Source: Lonicera japonica | Lineage: Eukaryota > Streptophyta > Magnoliopsida > Dipsacales > Caprifoliaceae | Length of the DNA: 64,000 nucleotides | NCBI GenBank assembly: GCA_021464415.1 | Contig: CM038468.1 | Coordinates: 42,967,001-43,031,000 of the forward strand | Direction of reading: 5' to 3' | Part shown: positions 1-16,332 of the stretch, piece after piece | Numbering within the stretch: position 1 is the first letter of the stretch | Layout: the number at the start of each line of letters is the position of its first letter | The notes under the pieces: model-generated | What the model was told of the DNA's origin: nothing | Seen by the model: only the letters and a program-made list of their open reading frames with translations | Database searches by the model: none | Translations under genes and position numbers: made by a program

Positions 1-3000
1 GATTGTGATACTTGAGATCTGACGATCCGGTCCCGAATTTAGCAAGATATTGTCCCCTTTGGCACAGAGCCACACGGTTTTGTTTTTGGCGGAAGTCACC
101 AAGACACACTCCCAAAAGGACCCTTGCTAGTTAAGAATCAACTGGGTATTTATGAAACAAGGATCTACCCATTATACTACTAATGTGGATATTTTGGGTC
201 GTTACATGAGAAAATGTTGTTTGTTTGTTAATTAATTGATTCATAATTGGTGCATTTTCTTGATTATTTTGTACTTTGTAATAGAGCTTTTTTGTATTTG
301 TTTTGTATTTTCGTATTTGGGACAATATTATTGCAAATGGCCCTTTGGCCCCATGCATTGGAGATGCTCTTTTTATCTTTTGATTCTATCATTTTAATAT
401 TATGAAAGTGCCATTTACTGCATAACTTTGGTTTGGAGTTAGTGAATCAAAAAGCTTGAGAAATGACATTTTGCTCTTCATTCTCTGTTGCTTTAGTGTA
501 ATTTCAGGAAGAATCTTTCGCTGCTCATCCGGGGAAAAATTTCTGGTTTGGTGCATTTAGAATTCATTCATTTTTCCCATTGTAAAAACCATTGGTTTAG
601 TGGCCGACGGCTTTGTAGCCTCTTATTCAAATTTGGCTCCTTCCGTTATCTTATTTCCCCAATTTCTCTTATAATTAAAGTACATTTGAAGGTTAAATGA
701 GTAATTTTTTTATGAAATTTGGTAAAGATGATTTTTATAATGAATAGATTATCTTCACAAAATTTCATCAAATTCACTTTAGAAGTCAGCGATGATATTT
801 AAAATTTCAATGGACGAAAATGAGTATATATATCAAATTTTTATTACACATTTTTGGTTTGTTTCTTGTAGAATTTTTGTGGAGACACTCATTCCTTTAG
901 CGCTCTAAAGCCTTATTTGGTTCACGGATTTTATTACTCGGGAAAAGAAAGTCGTTCCTTTCTTTTGTTTGGTAAGCACAAATTCTTGAAACACTTTTTC
1001 GAGAGAGGGGAAAGTACGGGATAAAACCATTCCTCTCAAAACACATGGGATTGATTTTCCCATGTGATTTTCAAGTATTTATTACAAAAATTTTAGACAA
1101 TAATACTCTTATCTAAATATTTTTCATGCTTTACTAAACACAAGAAAGGAAATTTGATAGGAAATTTAGTTTTCTACCTTCATAAAAAAGATAAGGGAAT
1201 TGATTTCCAACGAGACCTAAAATCGGAATGGAACTCATTGAAAGAAATTGAAAGAATGAAGTAACGAAGATGAGCCAAATTTCTTGTTGGCATACTCTTT
1301 CCTCGAAAGTAGTGTAGAGTTCAATCATGTTATTTATGTGGAGCAGAACCCAACCTCCCGTCAAATAAAAATAGGTCAGATTCATTGCTCATAGAAAACA
1401 ATTACCTCCCACCAAAAAAATAAATAAAAATCAATTACCATTAGTTTGGTGTGTGCTTTAGTGATTGCTAAAATTATGAAAGTAATCAAAGGTACACAAG
1501 GAAAAATGCAAATGGTAAGCTTTCTTATCAGAAAAAAAGAAGAAAAGAAAATGCAATGAGCAATATGTATTCCTAAACGTCAGAACATATATTTTTTCAT
1601 TTAAACAAAAATGTATTTTATTTAAAAAATTTAAAAAAAGAAATGGCCCAATTCGTAAAACCCAATCAAATGTATTGGATTAGATCCGGCCAATTTAATA
1701 GGTATTTTTTTTCTTCTTTAAACCTCAATTTAATAAGTTTGAATTGGATCAACTGGAAATAAATTTAAGCCCTTAATTAACTAGATAAGATAATGTGTGT
1801 TTACAATGTATTGAAAAGTTACAAAATATCAAAGTCAATATATAAATGCACTTGGATAGAGTATGACATAATTTTAATAGATAATAAATTATACTTTCTA
1901 CCTCAAATTAAAAGATTACATTGCATAAATATACAATATAGTGAAAAAAAAATTAGGAAAAAAAGGAGGCCAAAGCACCAATAGCTTTGTACTCGATTGG
2001 TATTCATTGGTTTTGTACTCTGTTAATATTTATTGGTTGGGTGTTAGTATAAGCATTTTAAAAATTTATTTTTAACACCTTTTTTTAAAAAATCAAAATA
2101 ACATGATTATATTTTATGACTTTTAAGGCACCCAGTTTTTTTTTTTTAACTTTCTCATCCTTTTTTGCTGATAGAAAAATGCAAATCATTTTTTTTCTTA
2201 ACTTACTCCAAATACACTATCTTCTGGCACTAATGCTAGCTTGTATACAAAATGGGCCACGTTGAAGTAGACCAACTTTACAAGCTCCCTCAAAATGATC
2301 TATTTTTCTATTCACCCGCAACTTGACTTGAGAGATAAATAGCATTAGCTACTTGCGAGTATTTAACCATACATCACTGTTCTTTCAAGCATTTTTCTAG
2401 TGATCTGAACATTCTTTTTTTTGTTTTGGTATCTACATGCACCTCCTTTCAAAGTTTTAATAGGTTTAATATCTGACATTTCTTGTTTATTTTTCAGGCA
2501 TTTTTACGGAGTTTATACAACAGATGCAAGTAAAAGGGTGCAGGTTGTTTCCGATTTACCTAGATATAAATTTTTCTTATGGATTTTTTTTCTCATTTGG
2601 CATTTAATAAAGAAAAGCAACTTGTTACATTGAAGGGTCAGCTGGAGTCTTGTTTTCTATCCTGCTAAATACGTAGGAACTAGGGAGTGAAAGCTTATTG
2701 AAGATGCTTTGGACCTATTTTTATATTTCCTAAAAATTCATAATTCATTATTTATTTATGTATTTATTTGATGTTGTTATATTAGTCACACTTAGTCATA
2801 CTGCTTCTTTAATTTGTGATGGACTATTTTTGCATATTCCTTCTCTTTCCCTATTCTAGGCCAATCAAAAATGATTATTGTGAGAAGGTTGTGTGTGAGC
2901 ATGCATATATATCCAAATCTTAAATGACAAGAACTCTGCATAAACTAAAGTAGTAGCCAAGAAACTAGTCTAAGCCATAGGCACATATGATTTAGGCTTA

Positions 3001-3530
3001 AAAGTTAAACCGAAAAGACATTATTCAATTTTAGAGAAGCTGTATGTGCTGTAATCGATCTTCTCTAATTGCAGATGATGTGACTACTTAAGAGTTTATA
3101 AGTGAGCTTTGGGTTGGTATAAAGCAAGTCTTGGACAAACATAAAACTTCCATAGAAAGTGAACTTCTTTACATGTTTTCTTTATGGTGCTTTAATAAAT
3201 AAGGGTGCTCTTTTAAAATTAAAAGTTAAGCATGGATCCTTAAAAAATGAGTGTTAAAATTAGTTTTTAAGGGTGCTTTTACCAGCACCCTTTATTGGCT
3301 TTGTATTCCGTTAGCATTCATAAGTTTTATACTCTGTTGGCTTTCATTATGTTCTTGTAATAAAGAGATCTTGAATTCGATCTACATGAAAGTGATTATT
3401 GAACTCTTTGTTAGTGTAAATACATTGTGGTCGTTATATGTTCACCTTATTATATTAGTGGTTATGAATTCATAATTTATAAAGTTTATAATAAAATATC
3501 GCTTTAAAAAAAATATTAAAATACGTGGAC
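1..3530. other. Intergenic region with repeat remnants
   Basis: No convincing coding region was found. Roughly the first 130 bases, read on the minus strand, contain a GGGACAATATC-type block next to a GTGTGGCTC block. That combination is familiar from the 3' part of TRIM-like LTRs in plants, and a related block lies at 30698-30850, so this is probably an LTR remnant (inference). Bases 660-880 resemble 7900-8170 and look like an old dispersed repeat. The segments around 1975-2080 and 3180-3480 share similar text (a GCACC-type end and a 'tttgtactc' block) and are probably two decayed copies of one MITE. The rest is AT-rich filler. Confidence 0.5.
911..1218. mobile_element. MITE, copy 1 of a family also at 17002-17229
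   Basis: The left end reads ccttatttggttcac and the right end reads ccaacgagacct, which are imperfect inverted repeats of each other. The interior matches the reverse complement of 17002-17229 over most of its length, including shared blocks near 'tttcttttgtttggtaag', 'gaggggaaagta' and 'attcctctcaaaacacatgg'. Two independent insertions in opposite orientation define a non-autonomous DNA transposon family. No transposase is present. The exact ends and target duplication were not resolved. Confidence 0.7.
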
Positions 3531-3537
3531 CTATTAG

Positions 3538-3722
3538 TGGGCCAAGTCAATATCCATAGAAGGCCCAAGTTATATACAGAGCACCACGATGGCATTACCT
3601 AAGAAAACGAGGGCAAATAAGGAATTTCAAACATTATACGAAACGCAAACCCTAGGTCTGACCGTCTCTATATACTCCACAGACCTCTCAAAACCCTAAC
3701 TGTTTCACTTCTGCACACAGCA
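3538..3722 (+). promoter_or_regulatory. RPL23 promoter with site II and telo-box motifs
   Basis: Two TGGGCC-type site II elements lie at 3538-3543 (forward) and 3562-3567 (reverse). Two AAACCCTA telo boxes lie at 3647-3654 and 3691-3698, the second just upstream of the start codon. A TATA-like stretch (tctatatac) sits near 3666-3674. Site II plus telo-box combinations are characteristic of plant ribosomal-protein and other growth-linked promoters, where TCP factors bind site II. The motifs are seen directly; their function is inferred from that knowledge. Confidence 0.75.
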
Positions 3723-7032
<3,310 letters not shown>

Positions 7033-8397
7033 ACTGACTTTTGGCCTATACCTTTTTGATCTAAGGACTTCTGTCTTTTAACAACTTTCACATTACTTTG
7101 GTTGTTAGTGGATGTATCTTCAACTTGGATAAACATAGAACATGTTTGCTTTCCTTTTTAAAATTGGAGTTTAAAAATCTGTAGAACAACTTATTTTCTT
7201 ACATGTTTATGCTTTATTGTGTCTTTTTAAATTGAATGAAACAAAAATATTTTCTTTATGTATGCCTATTTATTGAACATGTAAGGTGTGCTTGGCAGGC
7301 AGGATGTAGGAGGGATAGGATAATATTTTCATATCTCAGTGTTTGTTGTTTGGAGATAAGCATATAGGATGTAGTTTTCGTATCCCGTATTTTGTACAAG
7401 ATCAGAGAAAGATTGGATATGATATTGTGGAGGATAAATTAATCCCACTAGAACTTTATATCTACAAAAGATCAAATATAACTATCCCATTTAAGAGGAA
7501 GGGTTTATTTTATCCCTTTCTTTGTGGGATTAAAAAATAAAAACTACCATTTTTTTAATTTTTAATTAGATTTTCATTGTTTGTCATCATTAATTAATTA
7601 AAACAAATTTATCACAAAATCTGGGGCACTTAATTTATAAAATTCATTTGTTTCATTATAGCATTGATTATTTTTATAAAAATGATTTTTTTGAAGTTTT
7701 ATATGATATAATCATAAAAGAAAATAAATTTTTCAATATCAAAGCAATTCTTATGGTATATAATTTAACTTTTTTCCTTCCTCAATGGACTATTTTTTCC
7801 AATAAAATAAAAATCTCGTTCGAATTATCAATTTTTATAAACAAAATTAAGTATAAAAGTAAATAGGTGGGTTCTAAAATGGCTCTTTCTTTTAAATAAA
7901 GACGGATTTCTCCTTTTGAAGAGGTAAATGATTGAATTTTAATAATAAAATTTGGTAAGGATGAGTATTCAACAGAAAGTGGGTGATCTAAAATTTTGAA
8001 ATTTCAAAGGTCAAAATGCACACATATATATTAATTTTTAGTTCACTCGCTTCATGATTGAATGTTTTTGATAAAATTTAGTTGAGGTTGATCTGCTCAT
8101 CATGGAGATCCTCCGTACTAAATTTCATCAAAAAAATCATTTATTTGCTCTGAAAATGGATAGTCCATTTAATAATTAAAAGAAGGAAACCATTTTTGAA
8201 GCCTAGCTTTATAAGTAAAATAATACAAATATATATATTGGTTGTTTTGTTTCAAGTACCCGACCATAATGACAAATATATATGATCTAATGTAAAATAA
8301 AGTTGTTTTAAAAAAAGATTGCGGTTATTGCACTATAAAAACTATTCTAAATGTATCAAAATTGTCACAAAAGGTGCATACAAAACTATCACTAAAA

Positions 8398-8547
8398 GGG
8401 AGTGTATAGCCTAGTGGTAAGATTCTCACCCGAACACCAGGAGGCCCCAGGTTTGAATCCTACATTGGGTGGGGATGGAGAGGGTTTTTGTTATTTGTAG
8501 TTGAAAGGGAGAGACTTAGACCTCCCATTAAAAAAATAAAAAAAAAG
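8398..8547 (+). mobile_element. tRNA-derived SINE with 11-bp target-site duplication
   Basis: The head looks like a tRNA gene. It has an A-box-like tagcctagtggtaag near 8407 and a B-box-like ggtttgaatcc near 8451. The body ends in an A-rich tail at about 8528-8546. The element is flanked by a perfect 11-bp direct repeat, tatcactaaaa, at 8387-8397 and 8548-8558. Head, A-tail and target duplication together are diagnostic of a SINE moved by LINE machinery. It is not a functional tRNA gene, because the cloverleaf does not close. Confidence 0.85.
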
Positions 8548-8937
8548 TATCACTAAAAATACTGTTGGGTGCTCTAAACCTATTTGTAGTGGTTGTAATC
8601 AAAACTTTAAAAATATATACTAAAGAAGTGATGTTGAGTTATTCACAAATGTTACATCAATTGATTACATCTTATTCGGATTTTTAATCCGGGATGGCAC
8701 TAAACACCAAACTTATTTAATTGTTATCCGACTAGTTCTTATGATATCCTATCACGTATAATCATTACTTGATTGTTTTATTTCCCATCTTATCTCACAT
8801 AATTCATACCTGAGTCATTTCTCATTCTATTTCACTTTATTCATATCCGACTAATTTCGTTGTTATCAAATCTGGTCATTTCCTTATCCTATTTCCTTGT
8901 TCAACGTGCAAAGCGTAGTCATAAAGTAAATAACACA

Positions 8938-9570
8938 TTTGCACCATAAAACTTTGTGTTATGGTTTCAAATTGCGCCCCAAACTTTATTTTGTTGTAGT
9001 TTGCACCCAAACTTAAGTAAGTGTTTTTAAATGCATATTCTATGTCTACATTTTGTCCAAATTCTAACCTAACATATTTGGTTTCGGTTAATTACACAAG
9101 GAACCTCAAAGTTAGACCTTTTTTCAATCTTAACCTAAAAAATTATTTTTTGCAAATTAAATATTAAAGTATTGATTTTGTATCAATTCAAACCTTAATC
9201 CTTGACCAGATTTATAAAATTACATTATTTGCCCCTCAAATACAAAAAAATTATACAAAACCAAAAAGATATATTAATTTTCTTGTTACTTGAAATGATA
9301 TATAATTATTAATACTTTTTCGAGTTAGATACTTTAAGGTTTGAATTGATACGAAATCATACTTTAAGGTTTACAAAAAATAAATTTGTGATGTTAAGAT
9401 TGAAAAACAAGTTTAACTTTGAGGTTTTTTTTTATGTAATTAACCAAACATGTTCCTTTAAAATTCGGACAAAATGTAGACGGAATGTGTATTTAAAAAC
9501 AATTAAGTTTGGGGTGCAAAATGGAAAAAAATAAAATTTGGAGTGCAACTTGAAACTATGATCAAAGTTT
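8938..9570. mobile_element. Foldback-type element with very long inverted repeats
   Basis: The left arm (about 8938-9220) and the right arm (about 9330-9570) are imperfect reverse complements. Paired blocks include 'acattttgtccaaattcta' against 'aaattcggacaaaatgtag' and 'gcgccccaaacttta' against 'aaatttggagtgcaac'. The arms cover most of the element and leave only a short loop, so it could fold into one long hairpin. There is no coding capacity. It could be a foldback element or a non-autonomous Mutator-like element; the exact ends and target duplication were not resolved. Confidence 0.7.
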
Positions 9571-10021
9571 GGGTAATCCTATTGCTAAAACAATTTTTGT
9601 TAATGTCAAAATAAATAATGCATTGCATGGTTGTACATCATGCTTTAAGTATCTTATAGTACTTTGGAATTATTGAAAAGTATATTTAGGCTCCTTTTGA
9701 TAATAATATGAAAAATAAAAAGAAAAAAAACTTGATTTGTGTAAGATTTTGAAAAATAACTTAAAGCATATGGTGATATATTTTATTATTTTTTTACTTT
9801 TTTTATGAAAAAATTTCTTTGAGGGTTGAGGGATTTTTTTTTATATAAAAATTAATACATGACAAATACTTATAAAAATATTCATGATATGCTTTATTTT
9901 ATTTTTTTAATTTTTCAAATAAATCTAGTATTTTTATTTTTTATGTTATCTTTAAATTACATTTTATTTTTTATTTTTCATGTTGTTTTCGAACCACGTT
10001 TTATTTAAGAAAATAACGTAA

Positions 10022-10186
10022 TGGGCCTTTAGTTTTTTCCTTTTAAGCCCAAAAGGAACTAGTTTTGTGCGCTCCCTCTCTCTGTGCATATAACACGCAC
10101 CAGTTATTACACCAAACTCTCTTTTCGTCGCTCTCTCGTATTTTCGTAGAAAAAAAAAAAGGTAAAAGGAGATTTAGATTAGAATA
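10022..10186 (+). promoter_or_regulatory. eIF(iso)4E promoter and 5' leader
   Basis: Site II-type motifs are present at 10022-10027 (TGGGCC) and 10046-10051 (AGCCCA, reverse TGGGCT). They are followed by a pyrimidine-rich leader and an A-run just before the ATG at 10187. This arrangement matches promoters of plant translation-machinery genes. Function is inferred. Confidence 0.5.
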
Positions 10187-13100
10187 ATGGCGAGTGAAGC
10201 GGCGGTTGAATCCAGCGTACCGGAGGCGCAGTCGGAGGTCTCACCGGAGAAAACGACGGTGGTGAAGCAGCCTCACAAGTTGGAGAGGCAGTGGACGTTT
10301 TGGTACGACAACCAATCCAAGCCCAAACAAGGCGCTGCTTGGGGCTCCTCCCTCCGCAAGGGTTTTACTTTCGACACTGTCGAAGAATTCTGGTGGTATA
10401 TATATATTCATTCATCCATCTTTCTAATCCTAACCCCTCTCCCTACATATATATATGCACATTTATCTGATACTTGTGTCTGTTTTGATCTATGTCCTGA
10501 ATTGATAATTTGGATTGAGTATTTGTGTTAGTAAGGAGAACTTGCTAAGCAGTATATAAAGAAGAAGACGATTGATTCTTCACTTATTGGAAAAATTCAA
10601 GTTTGATTCTTTATTTGTATTGGTAAATACATTCTCTCTATTCGACAATATTGTTCTTCATTCTCAATTTGAGTAGAACCAGAGGCTATACATGAGCTTA
10701 ATCAAACAGATTTAACACCTGATAGATTCATTAAGTATTTAAGTGAAGAAGATAAAAACACTCATCCTTCCGATGCCACTGTGAGCAAACATTTTCTAGT
10801 ATCAAACATCAAACGAAAAACTTGTAAATAAACACAAGCAAGCACTTAAGAATGCCAAACTGGAGGCACCTCAATTACGAAATAATGGTGCTTAATGATC
10901 GAATAAATCCATATAGACACAAATAGAGAAAGAAAGGCCTTCGCATTGTTGAACACATCCTCAAATCTTTTAATCACATTCACAAGTGGGCGAGATATCT
11001 CTTCATTGGGAAAAGAAAATTTAGTCACCGACAACTTTCCTAAATTATCCCCAAAACAACCTGAAACTTTCTAGCAATAAAAACGGAGAGTGACCAACCC
11101 TCTTTCCATTATCACACTTCCACTTCACCTCAAATTACTCGTACTTGATAGACTACAATTTTAACTGGAGTCCTCTGGAGGAGATGGAGACATACTTCTG
11201 CGCAAGGAGGGAGCGGGTCTATTTGGCAATAATAGACACTGCATCAGCCTGTGCCTTAACTGTTCAATTAGTTGTACAGTTCTTTGATAATGCTGAATCA
11301 GTATAGTGATTTTGGTTTCTAAATAAGTGTTTGATCTCTGGACAAATGGAAAATTTTGAGCTGGATTCTTTACTTGTGGATTGAAGTTGTGATTTGTTTT
11401 GCAGTTTGTATGATCAGATATTTAGGCCTAGCAAGTTCCCTGCGAATGCAGATTTCCATTTGTTCAAGGCTGGGGTTGAGCCTAAATGGGAAGATCCTGA
11501 GTGTGCTAATGGAGGAAAGTGGACTGCTACTAGTGCCAGAAAGGCTAATCTCGACCAGATGTGGCTTGAAACGGTAAAAATATTATCTTTCTTGGTATTA
11601 GTATTTGCAATTTAGCGTAGCATTACTTTTTTTTCTCTTATGTTTTTATGTGAGGTTTTAGTTTTGTCATAATGTTTCTTCTTTTATTTTTCTCCTTATT
11701 TGTAGTTAATGGCCTTGATTGGGGAGCAATTTGATGAGGCCGATGAGATATGTGGTGTGGTTGCCAGTGTGCGTCAAAGGCAGGATAAACTTGCATTATG
11801 GACTAAGAATGCTGCTAACGAGGCTGCTCAGGTTTTAACTCAAAATCTTAATTCTGAATGCTGACCTCTTCTATGTTTATATAGAATATATTGCTAGGTA
11901 TAAAACTGGCTATTTTTTAGTAGTTATATTGTTTTAGTTTTCTGGTACGAGTAATTATTTTAGAGGAAATTAGGATTGAATAGTTACTTTGGCAAAATTT
12001 AATAAGAATGAGAATGCTAGATTTTCTGAAAACTTTGTGAACTGGTAACGATGTTATGGTTGTTTGGGGTGGGAGGGGTTGGGTTTGGTGGGGGAATAGT
12101 TATTGTTAAACCATAGAAGTAAAGAAAAAAGGGGGTGCTAAGCATGTTGGTTGATAAAAACATGCTAAAACATCATAGACTAAGGTGAAACAAGAGCCAT
12201 GTGAAGAACAAAAATCGTTTTGTGGGAACTTTGTTTCTTCTATTAACTATTAAAACGGAAGTGTTCACACCTTGTCAATGAATTCCTGGCATCAAGTGTG
12301 GTAGACCAGTAGTAGAAAGGTTCTGAATAACTAGCCTGATAAATAGTGTTGGAGGTTTACACTTTGAAGATCCCTAAGGAGACGTTAATATCTCAAGGGT
12401 GATAGATTCCGTATCTTTTATTGTATGTTTTATTGTCATCATTATCATGATGGCTGGTTTTTCCAGCAGTACTCCTGCTCATTCAACTTGGTTTACTTGT
12501 AAGAGGAGCCCAAGGAGTTATGGGGTGATGACAATAGGTTTCCTATGTTTTAAAGATTCAGTTGCTGATAGCTGAAAGTTCAAATTCTTGAGAATTAGGA
12601 TTTTCAAGGACTACAAGTGTTGTTTTATGCTTAGATTTAAACTTTCAGAACTGCCACCAATTTTAGACCTGTTCTTAAAATTAATACTCATCGTGACAGA
12701 TAATTTGTTGGTTACTGCATAGCTATGGCCATAAAAAGTATCATTTGTGCATGGAAAATGTTTGTTGACTGCAAAAGTACTTTTTTAACTTCTATACGAA
12801 ACGGAATTTTGTTAATGAAAATGGGAAATACAATAAGATATGGTGCAAAATGCATTATGCCACCCAAAATAACTTTGCAAAAAGGGTCTTTAAACTATCC
12901 CTTCGGCTATAGTGCCGAAAAATCTTCAACCATGAAAACCGGCTGCCCAAAATACAACCAAGGAAAAAGGGATCCCCTTAAACAACTTCAAAATTTGTTT
13001 TTCTAATTCGGTTAAATTCATGGAAGACAAGCTTTTCTAAAGAGACTACATAAGAGAACCCCATCAAAGCGTTGATTTGTAAGTCTCTCTGAAATCTGCT

Positions 13101-15160
13101 CCATTTCTTCTCTCTTTTTTAGAAATCCCTGTAAACCACTAAAATAGATTCTCTGTAACCTGTAATCTGTACTCGACCCTGTATTCCAAATATCTGTTAA
13201 CTGTAACTCAGCACCAGTTTCTTCTCCTACCCCCAGTCTTTCCTCTTCTCCCTTCTCCACTTCCTTTTTCTGTACCTTCTCCTTCTTCTTTTGTCCTCTT
13301 TCTTCATCCAGCGTCCCCCCTCTCTCCCCTCCCTCATAAGCGCACACATCGTATTTTCTCTTCGTTTTCTTCCCTTTAATTTCTCAATCTATCTTATTTC
13401 CTTTCAGCGTTCATTTTGTCTTTCATTAGTTCCATGGCTCTTCTTCTCCTTCCTTTTTGGTCCTCTCGTTTCTCTTCTTAATAGGAGCCTCTTTCTTCTT
13501 GGATTTGTCCTAAGAGTTCTTGGTTGGAGGTTGTTCTCTCCCTTTCTCGGGGAGAAAGTTCCTCCACAGCTCCACCCCTGGTTTGGAGGCTTTACCTTCT
13601 TGATTTTCATATGTTCTGGTTCTGCAAAAAAGTAAAAGAAAGCTTATAATATGTGCAGTATCTTAGTTTCACAAAATTTGAATCATAGTAGGGCAAAGAG
13701 TTTTGGTCAATGAATTTAACTAGTAAGAAAAATACAATTGTGATGCACTCTTTTGTGGATTTTCTACTCTCTTTAATTATGCAAGTAACAAGTCTGTAAA
13801 TAGTAATTTGTTTCTCAAGAGAAGGTTTATTTCAGCACCAGTATGTAGGGGGAAAATTGAAAACCGATATATGACTTACCGCCTAAATATAATTGAAAAC
13901 TAGTTACACTCAAATCAAAATGGAAAAACCTTTATAGTGTGTGTTTGGCGGCCCAATTTTGGGTGTCGGAATTGTAGGCTAATTTTTGCTTTGATTCCAA
14001 TTTCAGAGCTCGGAATTGAGTTGCCAAACACATTACTAGAATCCATCGAATTCCATGGCCTTGCTAATTGCAGTATGTAGTCATTGAAACTATATTTACA
14101 TGCCAAAAGCCTCTCTAAGGAAATTCCCTTGTTACTGTTCTCAATGATTTATTAAAGGACAACACAGTGAACATACTGTCTCTTCCAAGACTCTGTCTCA
14201 AAGAATAGCAACACTTGGGAATTTGACAGACTCTATACAATAAGCTTAGAAAATCGTCTGCTGCTCTCATTTCAAATTTTACAATGAATCTTGGGTTCCA
14301 CCCATGGTTCACAGGCAAAGGCAGAAGCCGACTTGAAGTGGCAGTCAACTTGGTTTTAGTGCCCTATGTTCCACAATTCTTGCAGTTTTGCCTTGTGTAT
14401 ATATATACATAATTACATATAAACAAAATATGATCCAGGCCTCAGCCCAAGTGATTGAGAGTGTGTGTATTCACAAATGGTGCTGAGGCTCGAGCCTCAG
14501 CCCCCATCCTCAAACCAACCGTAAACCTAAGTTTTATATATATATAAACAAAACGGTCTAGACACACTTGTGGTTTGCTGAAGTTTTGCTGTAACAGCTT
14601 AAATCTAGGTTTGCTTGTCGATTCAATTACCACATTGTATCCCGTCAAGTAGCCAAGTGTTATTGTTTGTTTTGCAATATATTGTTTGTCTTCCCCGAAA
14701 TAGTATCAAAAGTTGGGACAGCTTACAATTAGCTTTTCATTGTTGTGCTAAAATTATACTGGGCAAACATTTAGTATGTGATTAACTATTTAAAATAGTT
14801 CATTTGATGCTACCACCATTGTGTTTGGCTGTTTGCACCAACAAACTGAAATAAACCTTTCCAAAATCAGCATCGTTCCTTTGTGTGAATTTGTCGTTAT
14901 ATTGTTAATAAATTTTGTAACCCGGGATGTGATTGGTTTCAAAATTAACTTTGGTGATGTAGATGAGCATTGGAAGAAAGTGGAAGGAGATTATTGATGT
15001 CACCGATAAGATCTCATACAGTTTCCATGTAAATTTCAATTACTGTGCTCAACCTTTTATTTATTTATTTTCTTAGAGTTTATCGATTCTCATGCCACAT
15101 TGATTTTTGCAGGATGATTCTAAAAGAGAAAGATCAGCGAAAAGTCGATATAGCGTGTGA
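10187..15160 (+). CDS. EIF(ISO)4E: Eukaryotic translation initiation factor eIF(iso)4E, 5 exons
   Basis: This is the plant-specific isoform of the mRNA cap-binding protein. It pairs with eIFiso4G in the eIFiso4F complex to start translation. Exons are 10187-10395, 11405-11573, 11706-11831, 14963-15028 and 15113-15160, giving 205 aa with all GT...AG borders. The variable N-tail (residues 1-30) is followed by the conserved core beginning [14 protein letters not shown]. Trp52 (GAAWGSS) and Trp98-Glu99 (PKWEDPE) correspond to the residues that sandwich and read the m7G cap. [11 protein letters not shown] is the dorsal region that contacts eIFiso4G. The C-terminus ends in a KSRYSV-type tail. Intron 3 is 3.1 kb and contains foreign-looking sequence. 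In several crops this gene family is a susceptibility factor for potyviruses through VPg binding (established knowledge). Confidence 0.97.
12990..13650. other. Unclassified compositionally distinct insert in eIF(iso)4E intron 3
   Basis: This stretch differs from the surrounding AT-rich intron. It is C/T-rich on the plus strand with long polypyrimidine runs (about 13200-13450). Long open frames occur on both strands (minus 13347-13018, minus 13610-13404, plus 13291-13635), but their products are low-complexity Lys/Glu/Arg or Ser/Phe text without recognisable domains. It may be part of a decayed retroelement leader. I found no terminal repeats or target duplication, so the class is unknown. Confidence 0.4.
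13938..14033. mobile_element. Short palindromic MITE in eIF(iso)4E intron 3
   Basis: The segment starts gtgtgtttggcggcccaatt and ends attgagttgccaaacacatt. These ends are inverted copies, and the interior pairs partly (ggaattgtaggc / ttccaatttcagagctcgg). About 96 bp in total, with no coding capacity. A similar short element with gtttgtttggga / acaaacacaccc ends lies near 27979-28050. Confidence 0.55.
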
Positions 15161-16332
15161 GCACACACCCATTGGTCAATAGTGATTGTGTTATCGAGGA
15201 TGATCTCCTACTTTCAATTGTAAGGCCCAAAAATACTAAAGAATCTCATTAAAAACTTCATGTTTACTTCTTAAAATTTTGCCTGTAACTTTATTTCTTT
15301 TGGAATGATACATTCGTGCTCGTGTTTTGATATTAAGAAAATCCTTATATTCATAGCGAACACATTTTTGCCATGGATTTTCTTAAAAGTGCATCTATCT
15401 TTTCAGTCGCGGCGATTGTGCGTGCTTTTGCTATTTTGATGAATTTTTAGATGTTATCGTTTTAAACTGTTGTATTTTATATTTGATTTTCTCATAATAA
15501 TTGAGTTTTAATGTGTCTTGTAAACTATGGTGGCATGTTACTGATTGTAGAAAGTAGAGTTGGAATAGATTTACTTGCTGTAAATGATCATAAATTTAGC
15601 AGACAAATTGTTACAATATGGGGTAAAAATGCGGTAATAATAAATGGACCTAACTTAAATGATAAATGGTTTCACCCTTTCCATTGTCAATAGGTCAGTT
15701 CATTCGTTTTGTGTTTTATTGGGTTTGGGGTGTTATTGCTCGAATCTAAATGATCGATTTTCTTGTCGGATGAGAAAACAATATTCAAATTAAATTTCTT
15801 ATCTTAACAAATGATCTAACTTCTAATAAACAAATAGTTTTGGTCGAATCTGCGTGGATGCTTCAATTCGTTCATTAACAAAGTTAGTTCCCTTAACAAT
15901 AATAAATATGCATGCGAAACATCCAAAAAAAATGCAATTTTCTCCTTTTCAAATTAATAATCTTATTTCATTTGTAAGAATGAAATGTCTCAATCTCGCG
16001 ATAAATAATTAATTATACTCTGGACAATTGATATAAATCATTAACACCACGAATATCAATTGAACCATAGCGTCTTCTCATATGAGCATTAGTAAAGTTC
16101 GTGTTATTGTATTTGCCTTTTTGGCGTAGTCTAGACATTGTTCTACCAGCTTAAATCGTAAGATATACACACTAGATTTGTTAGGAAAGCTATCAACACT
16201 CACAGCAGTGCACGATGGGGAAAGTGAAAATGTATTACAGATAAATTGAATTGTGATAGGATTTGATTAGTTTACATTCATTCTTGCTCTATGAGGGAAG
16301 GAGAAACTATATATAAATTTATACAATTCTTC
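15161..16332. other. Intergenic region between eIF(iso)4E and PGR5 3' ends
   Basis: This holds the 3' flanks of two convergent genes. No gene or clear mobile element was seen. An open frame at 15511-15693 reads like ordinary AT-rich intergenic text and has no recognisable domain. Confidence 0.5.

Larger units (their letters stand above)
7033..10020. other. Intergenic region between RPL23 and eIF(iso)4E
   Basis: No gene was found. The segment holds the presumed RPL23 3' UTR, an AT-rich stretch, a SINE at 8398-8547 and a large inverted-repeat element at about 8938-9570, both listed separately. Bases 7900-8170 resemble 660-880 and look like an old dispersed repeat. Open frames at 7343-7540 and 7648-7866 look like chance frames in AT-rich sequence. 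Confidence 0.6.

Noticed and set aside
8398..8475. Functional tRNA gene
   Set aside because: A and B boxes are present, but the acceptor stem does not pair and the segment is bounded by SINE tail and target duplication.
10846..11034. 62-aa minus-strand frame in eIF(iso)4E intron 1 with protein-like text
   Set aside because: No partner exons, no recognisable family and no splice context that extends it; not enough to call a gene.
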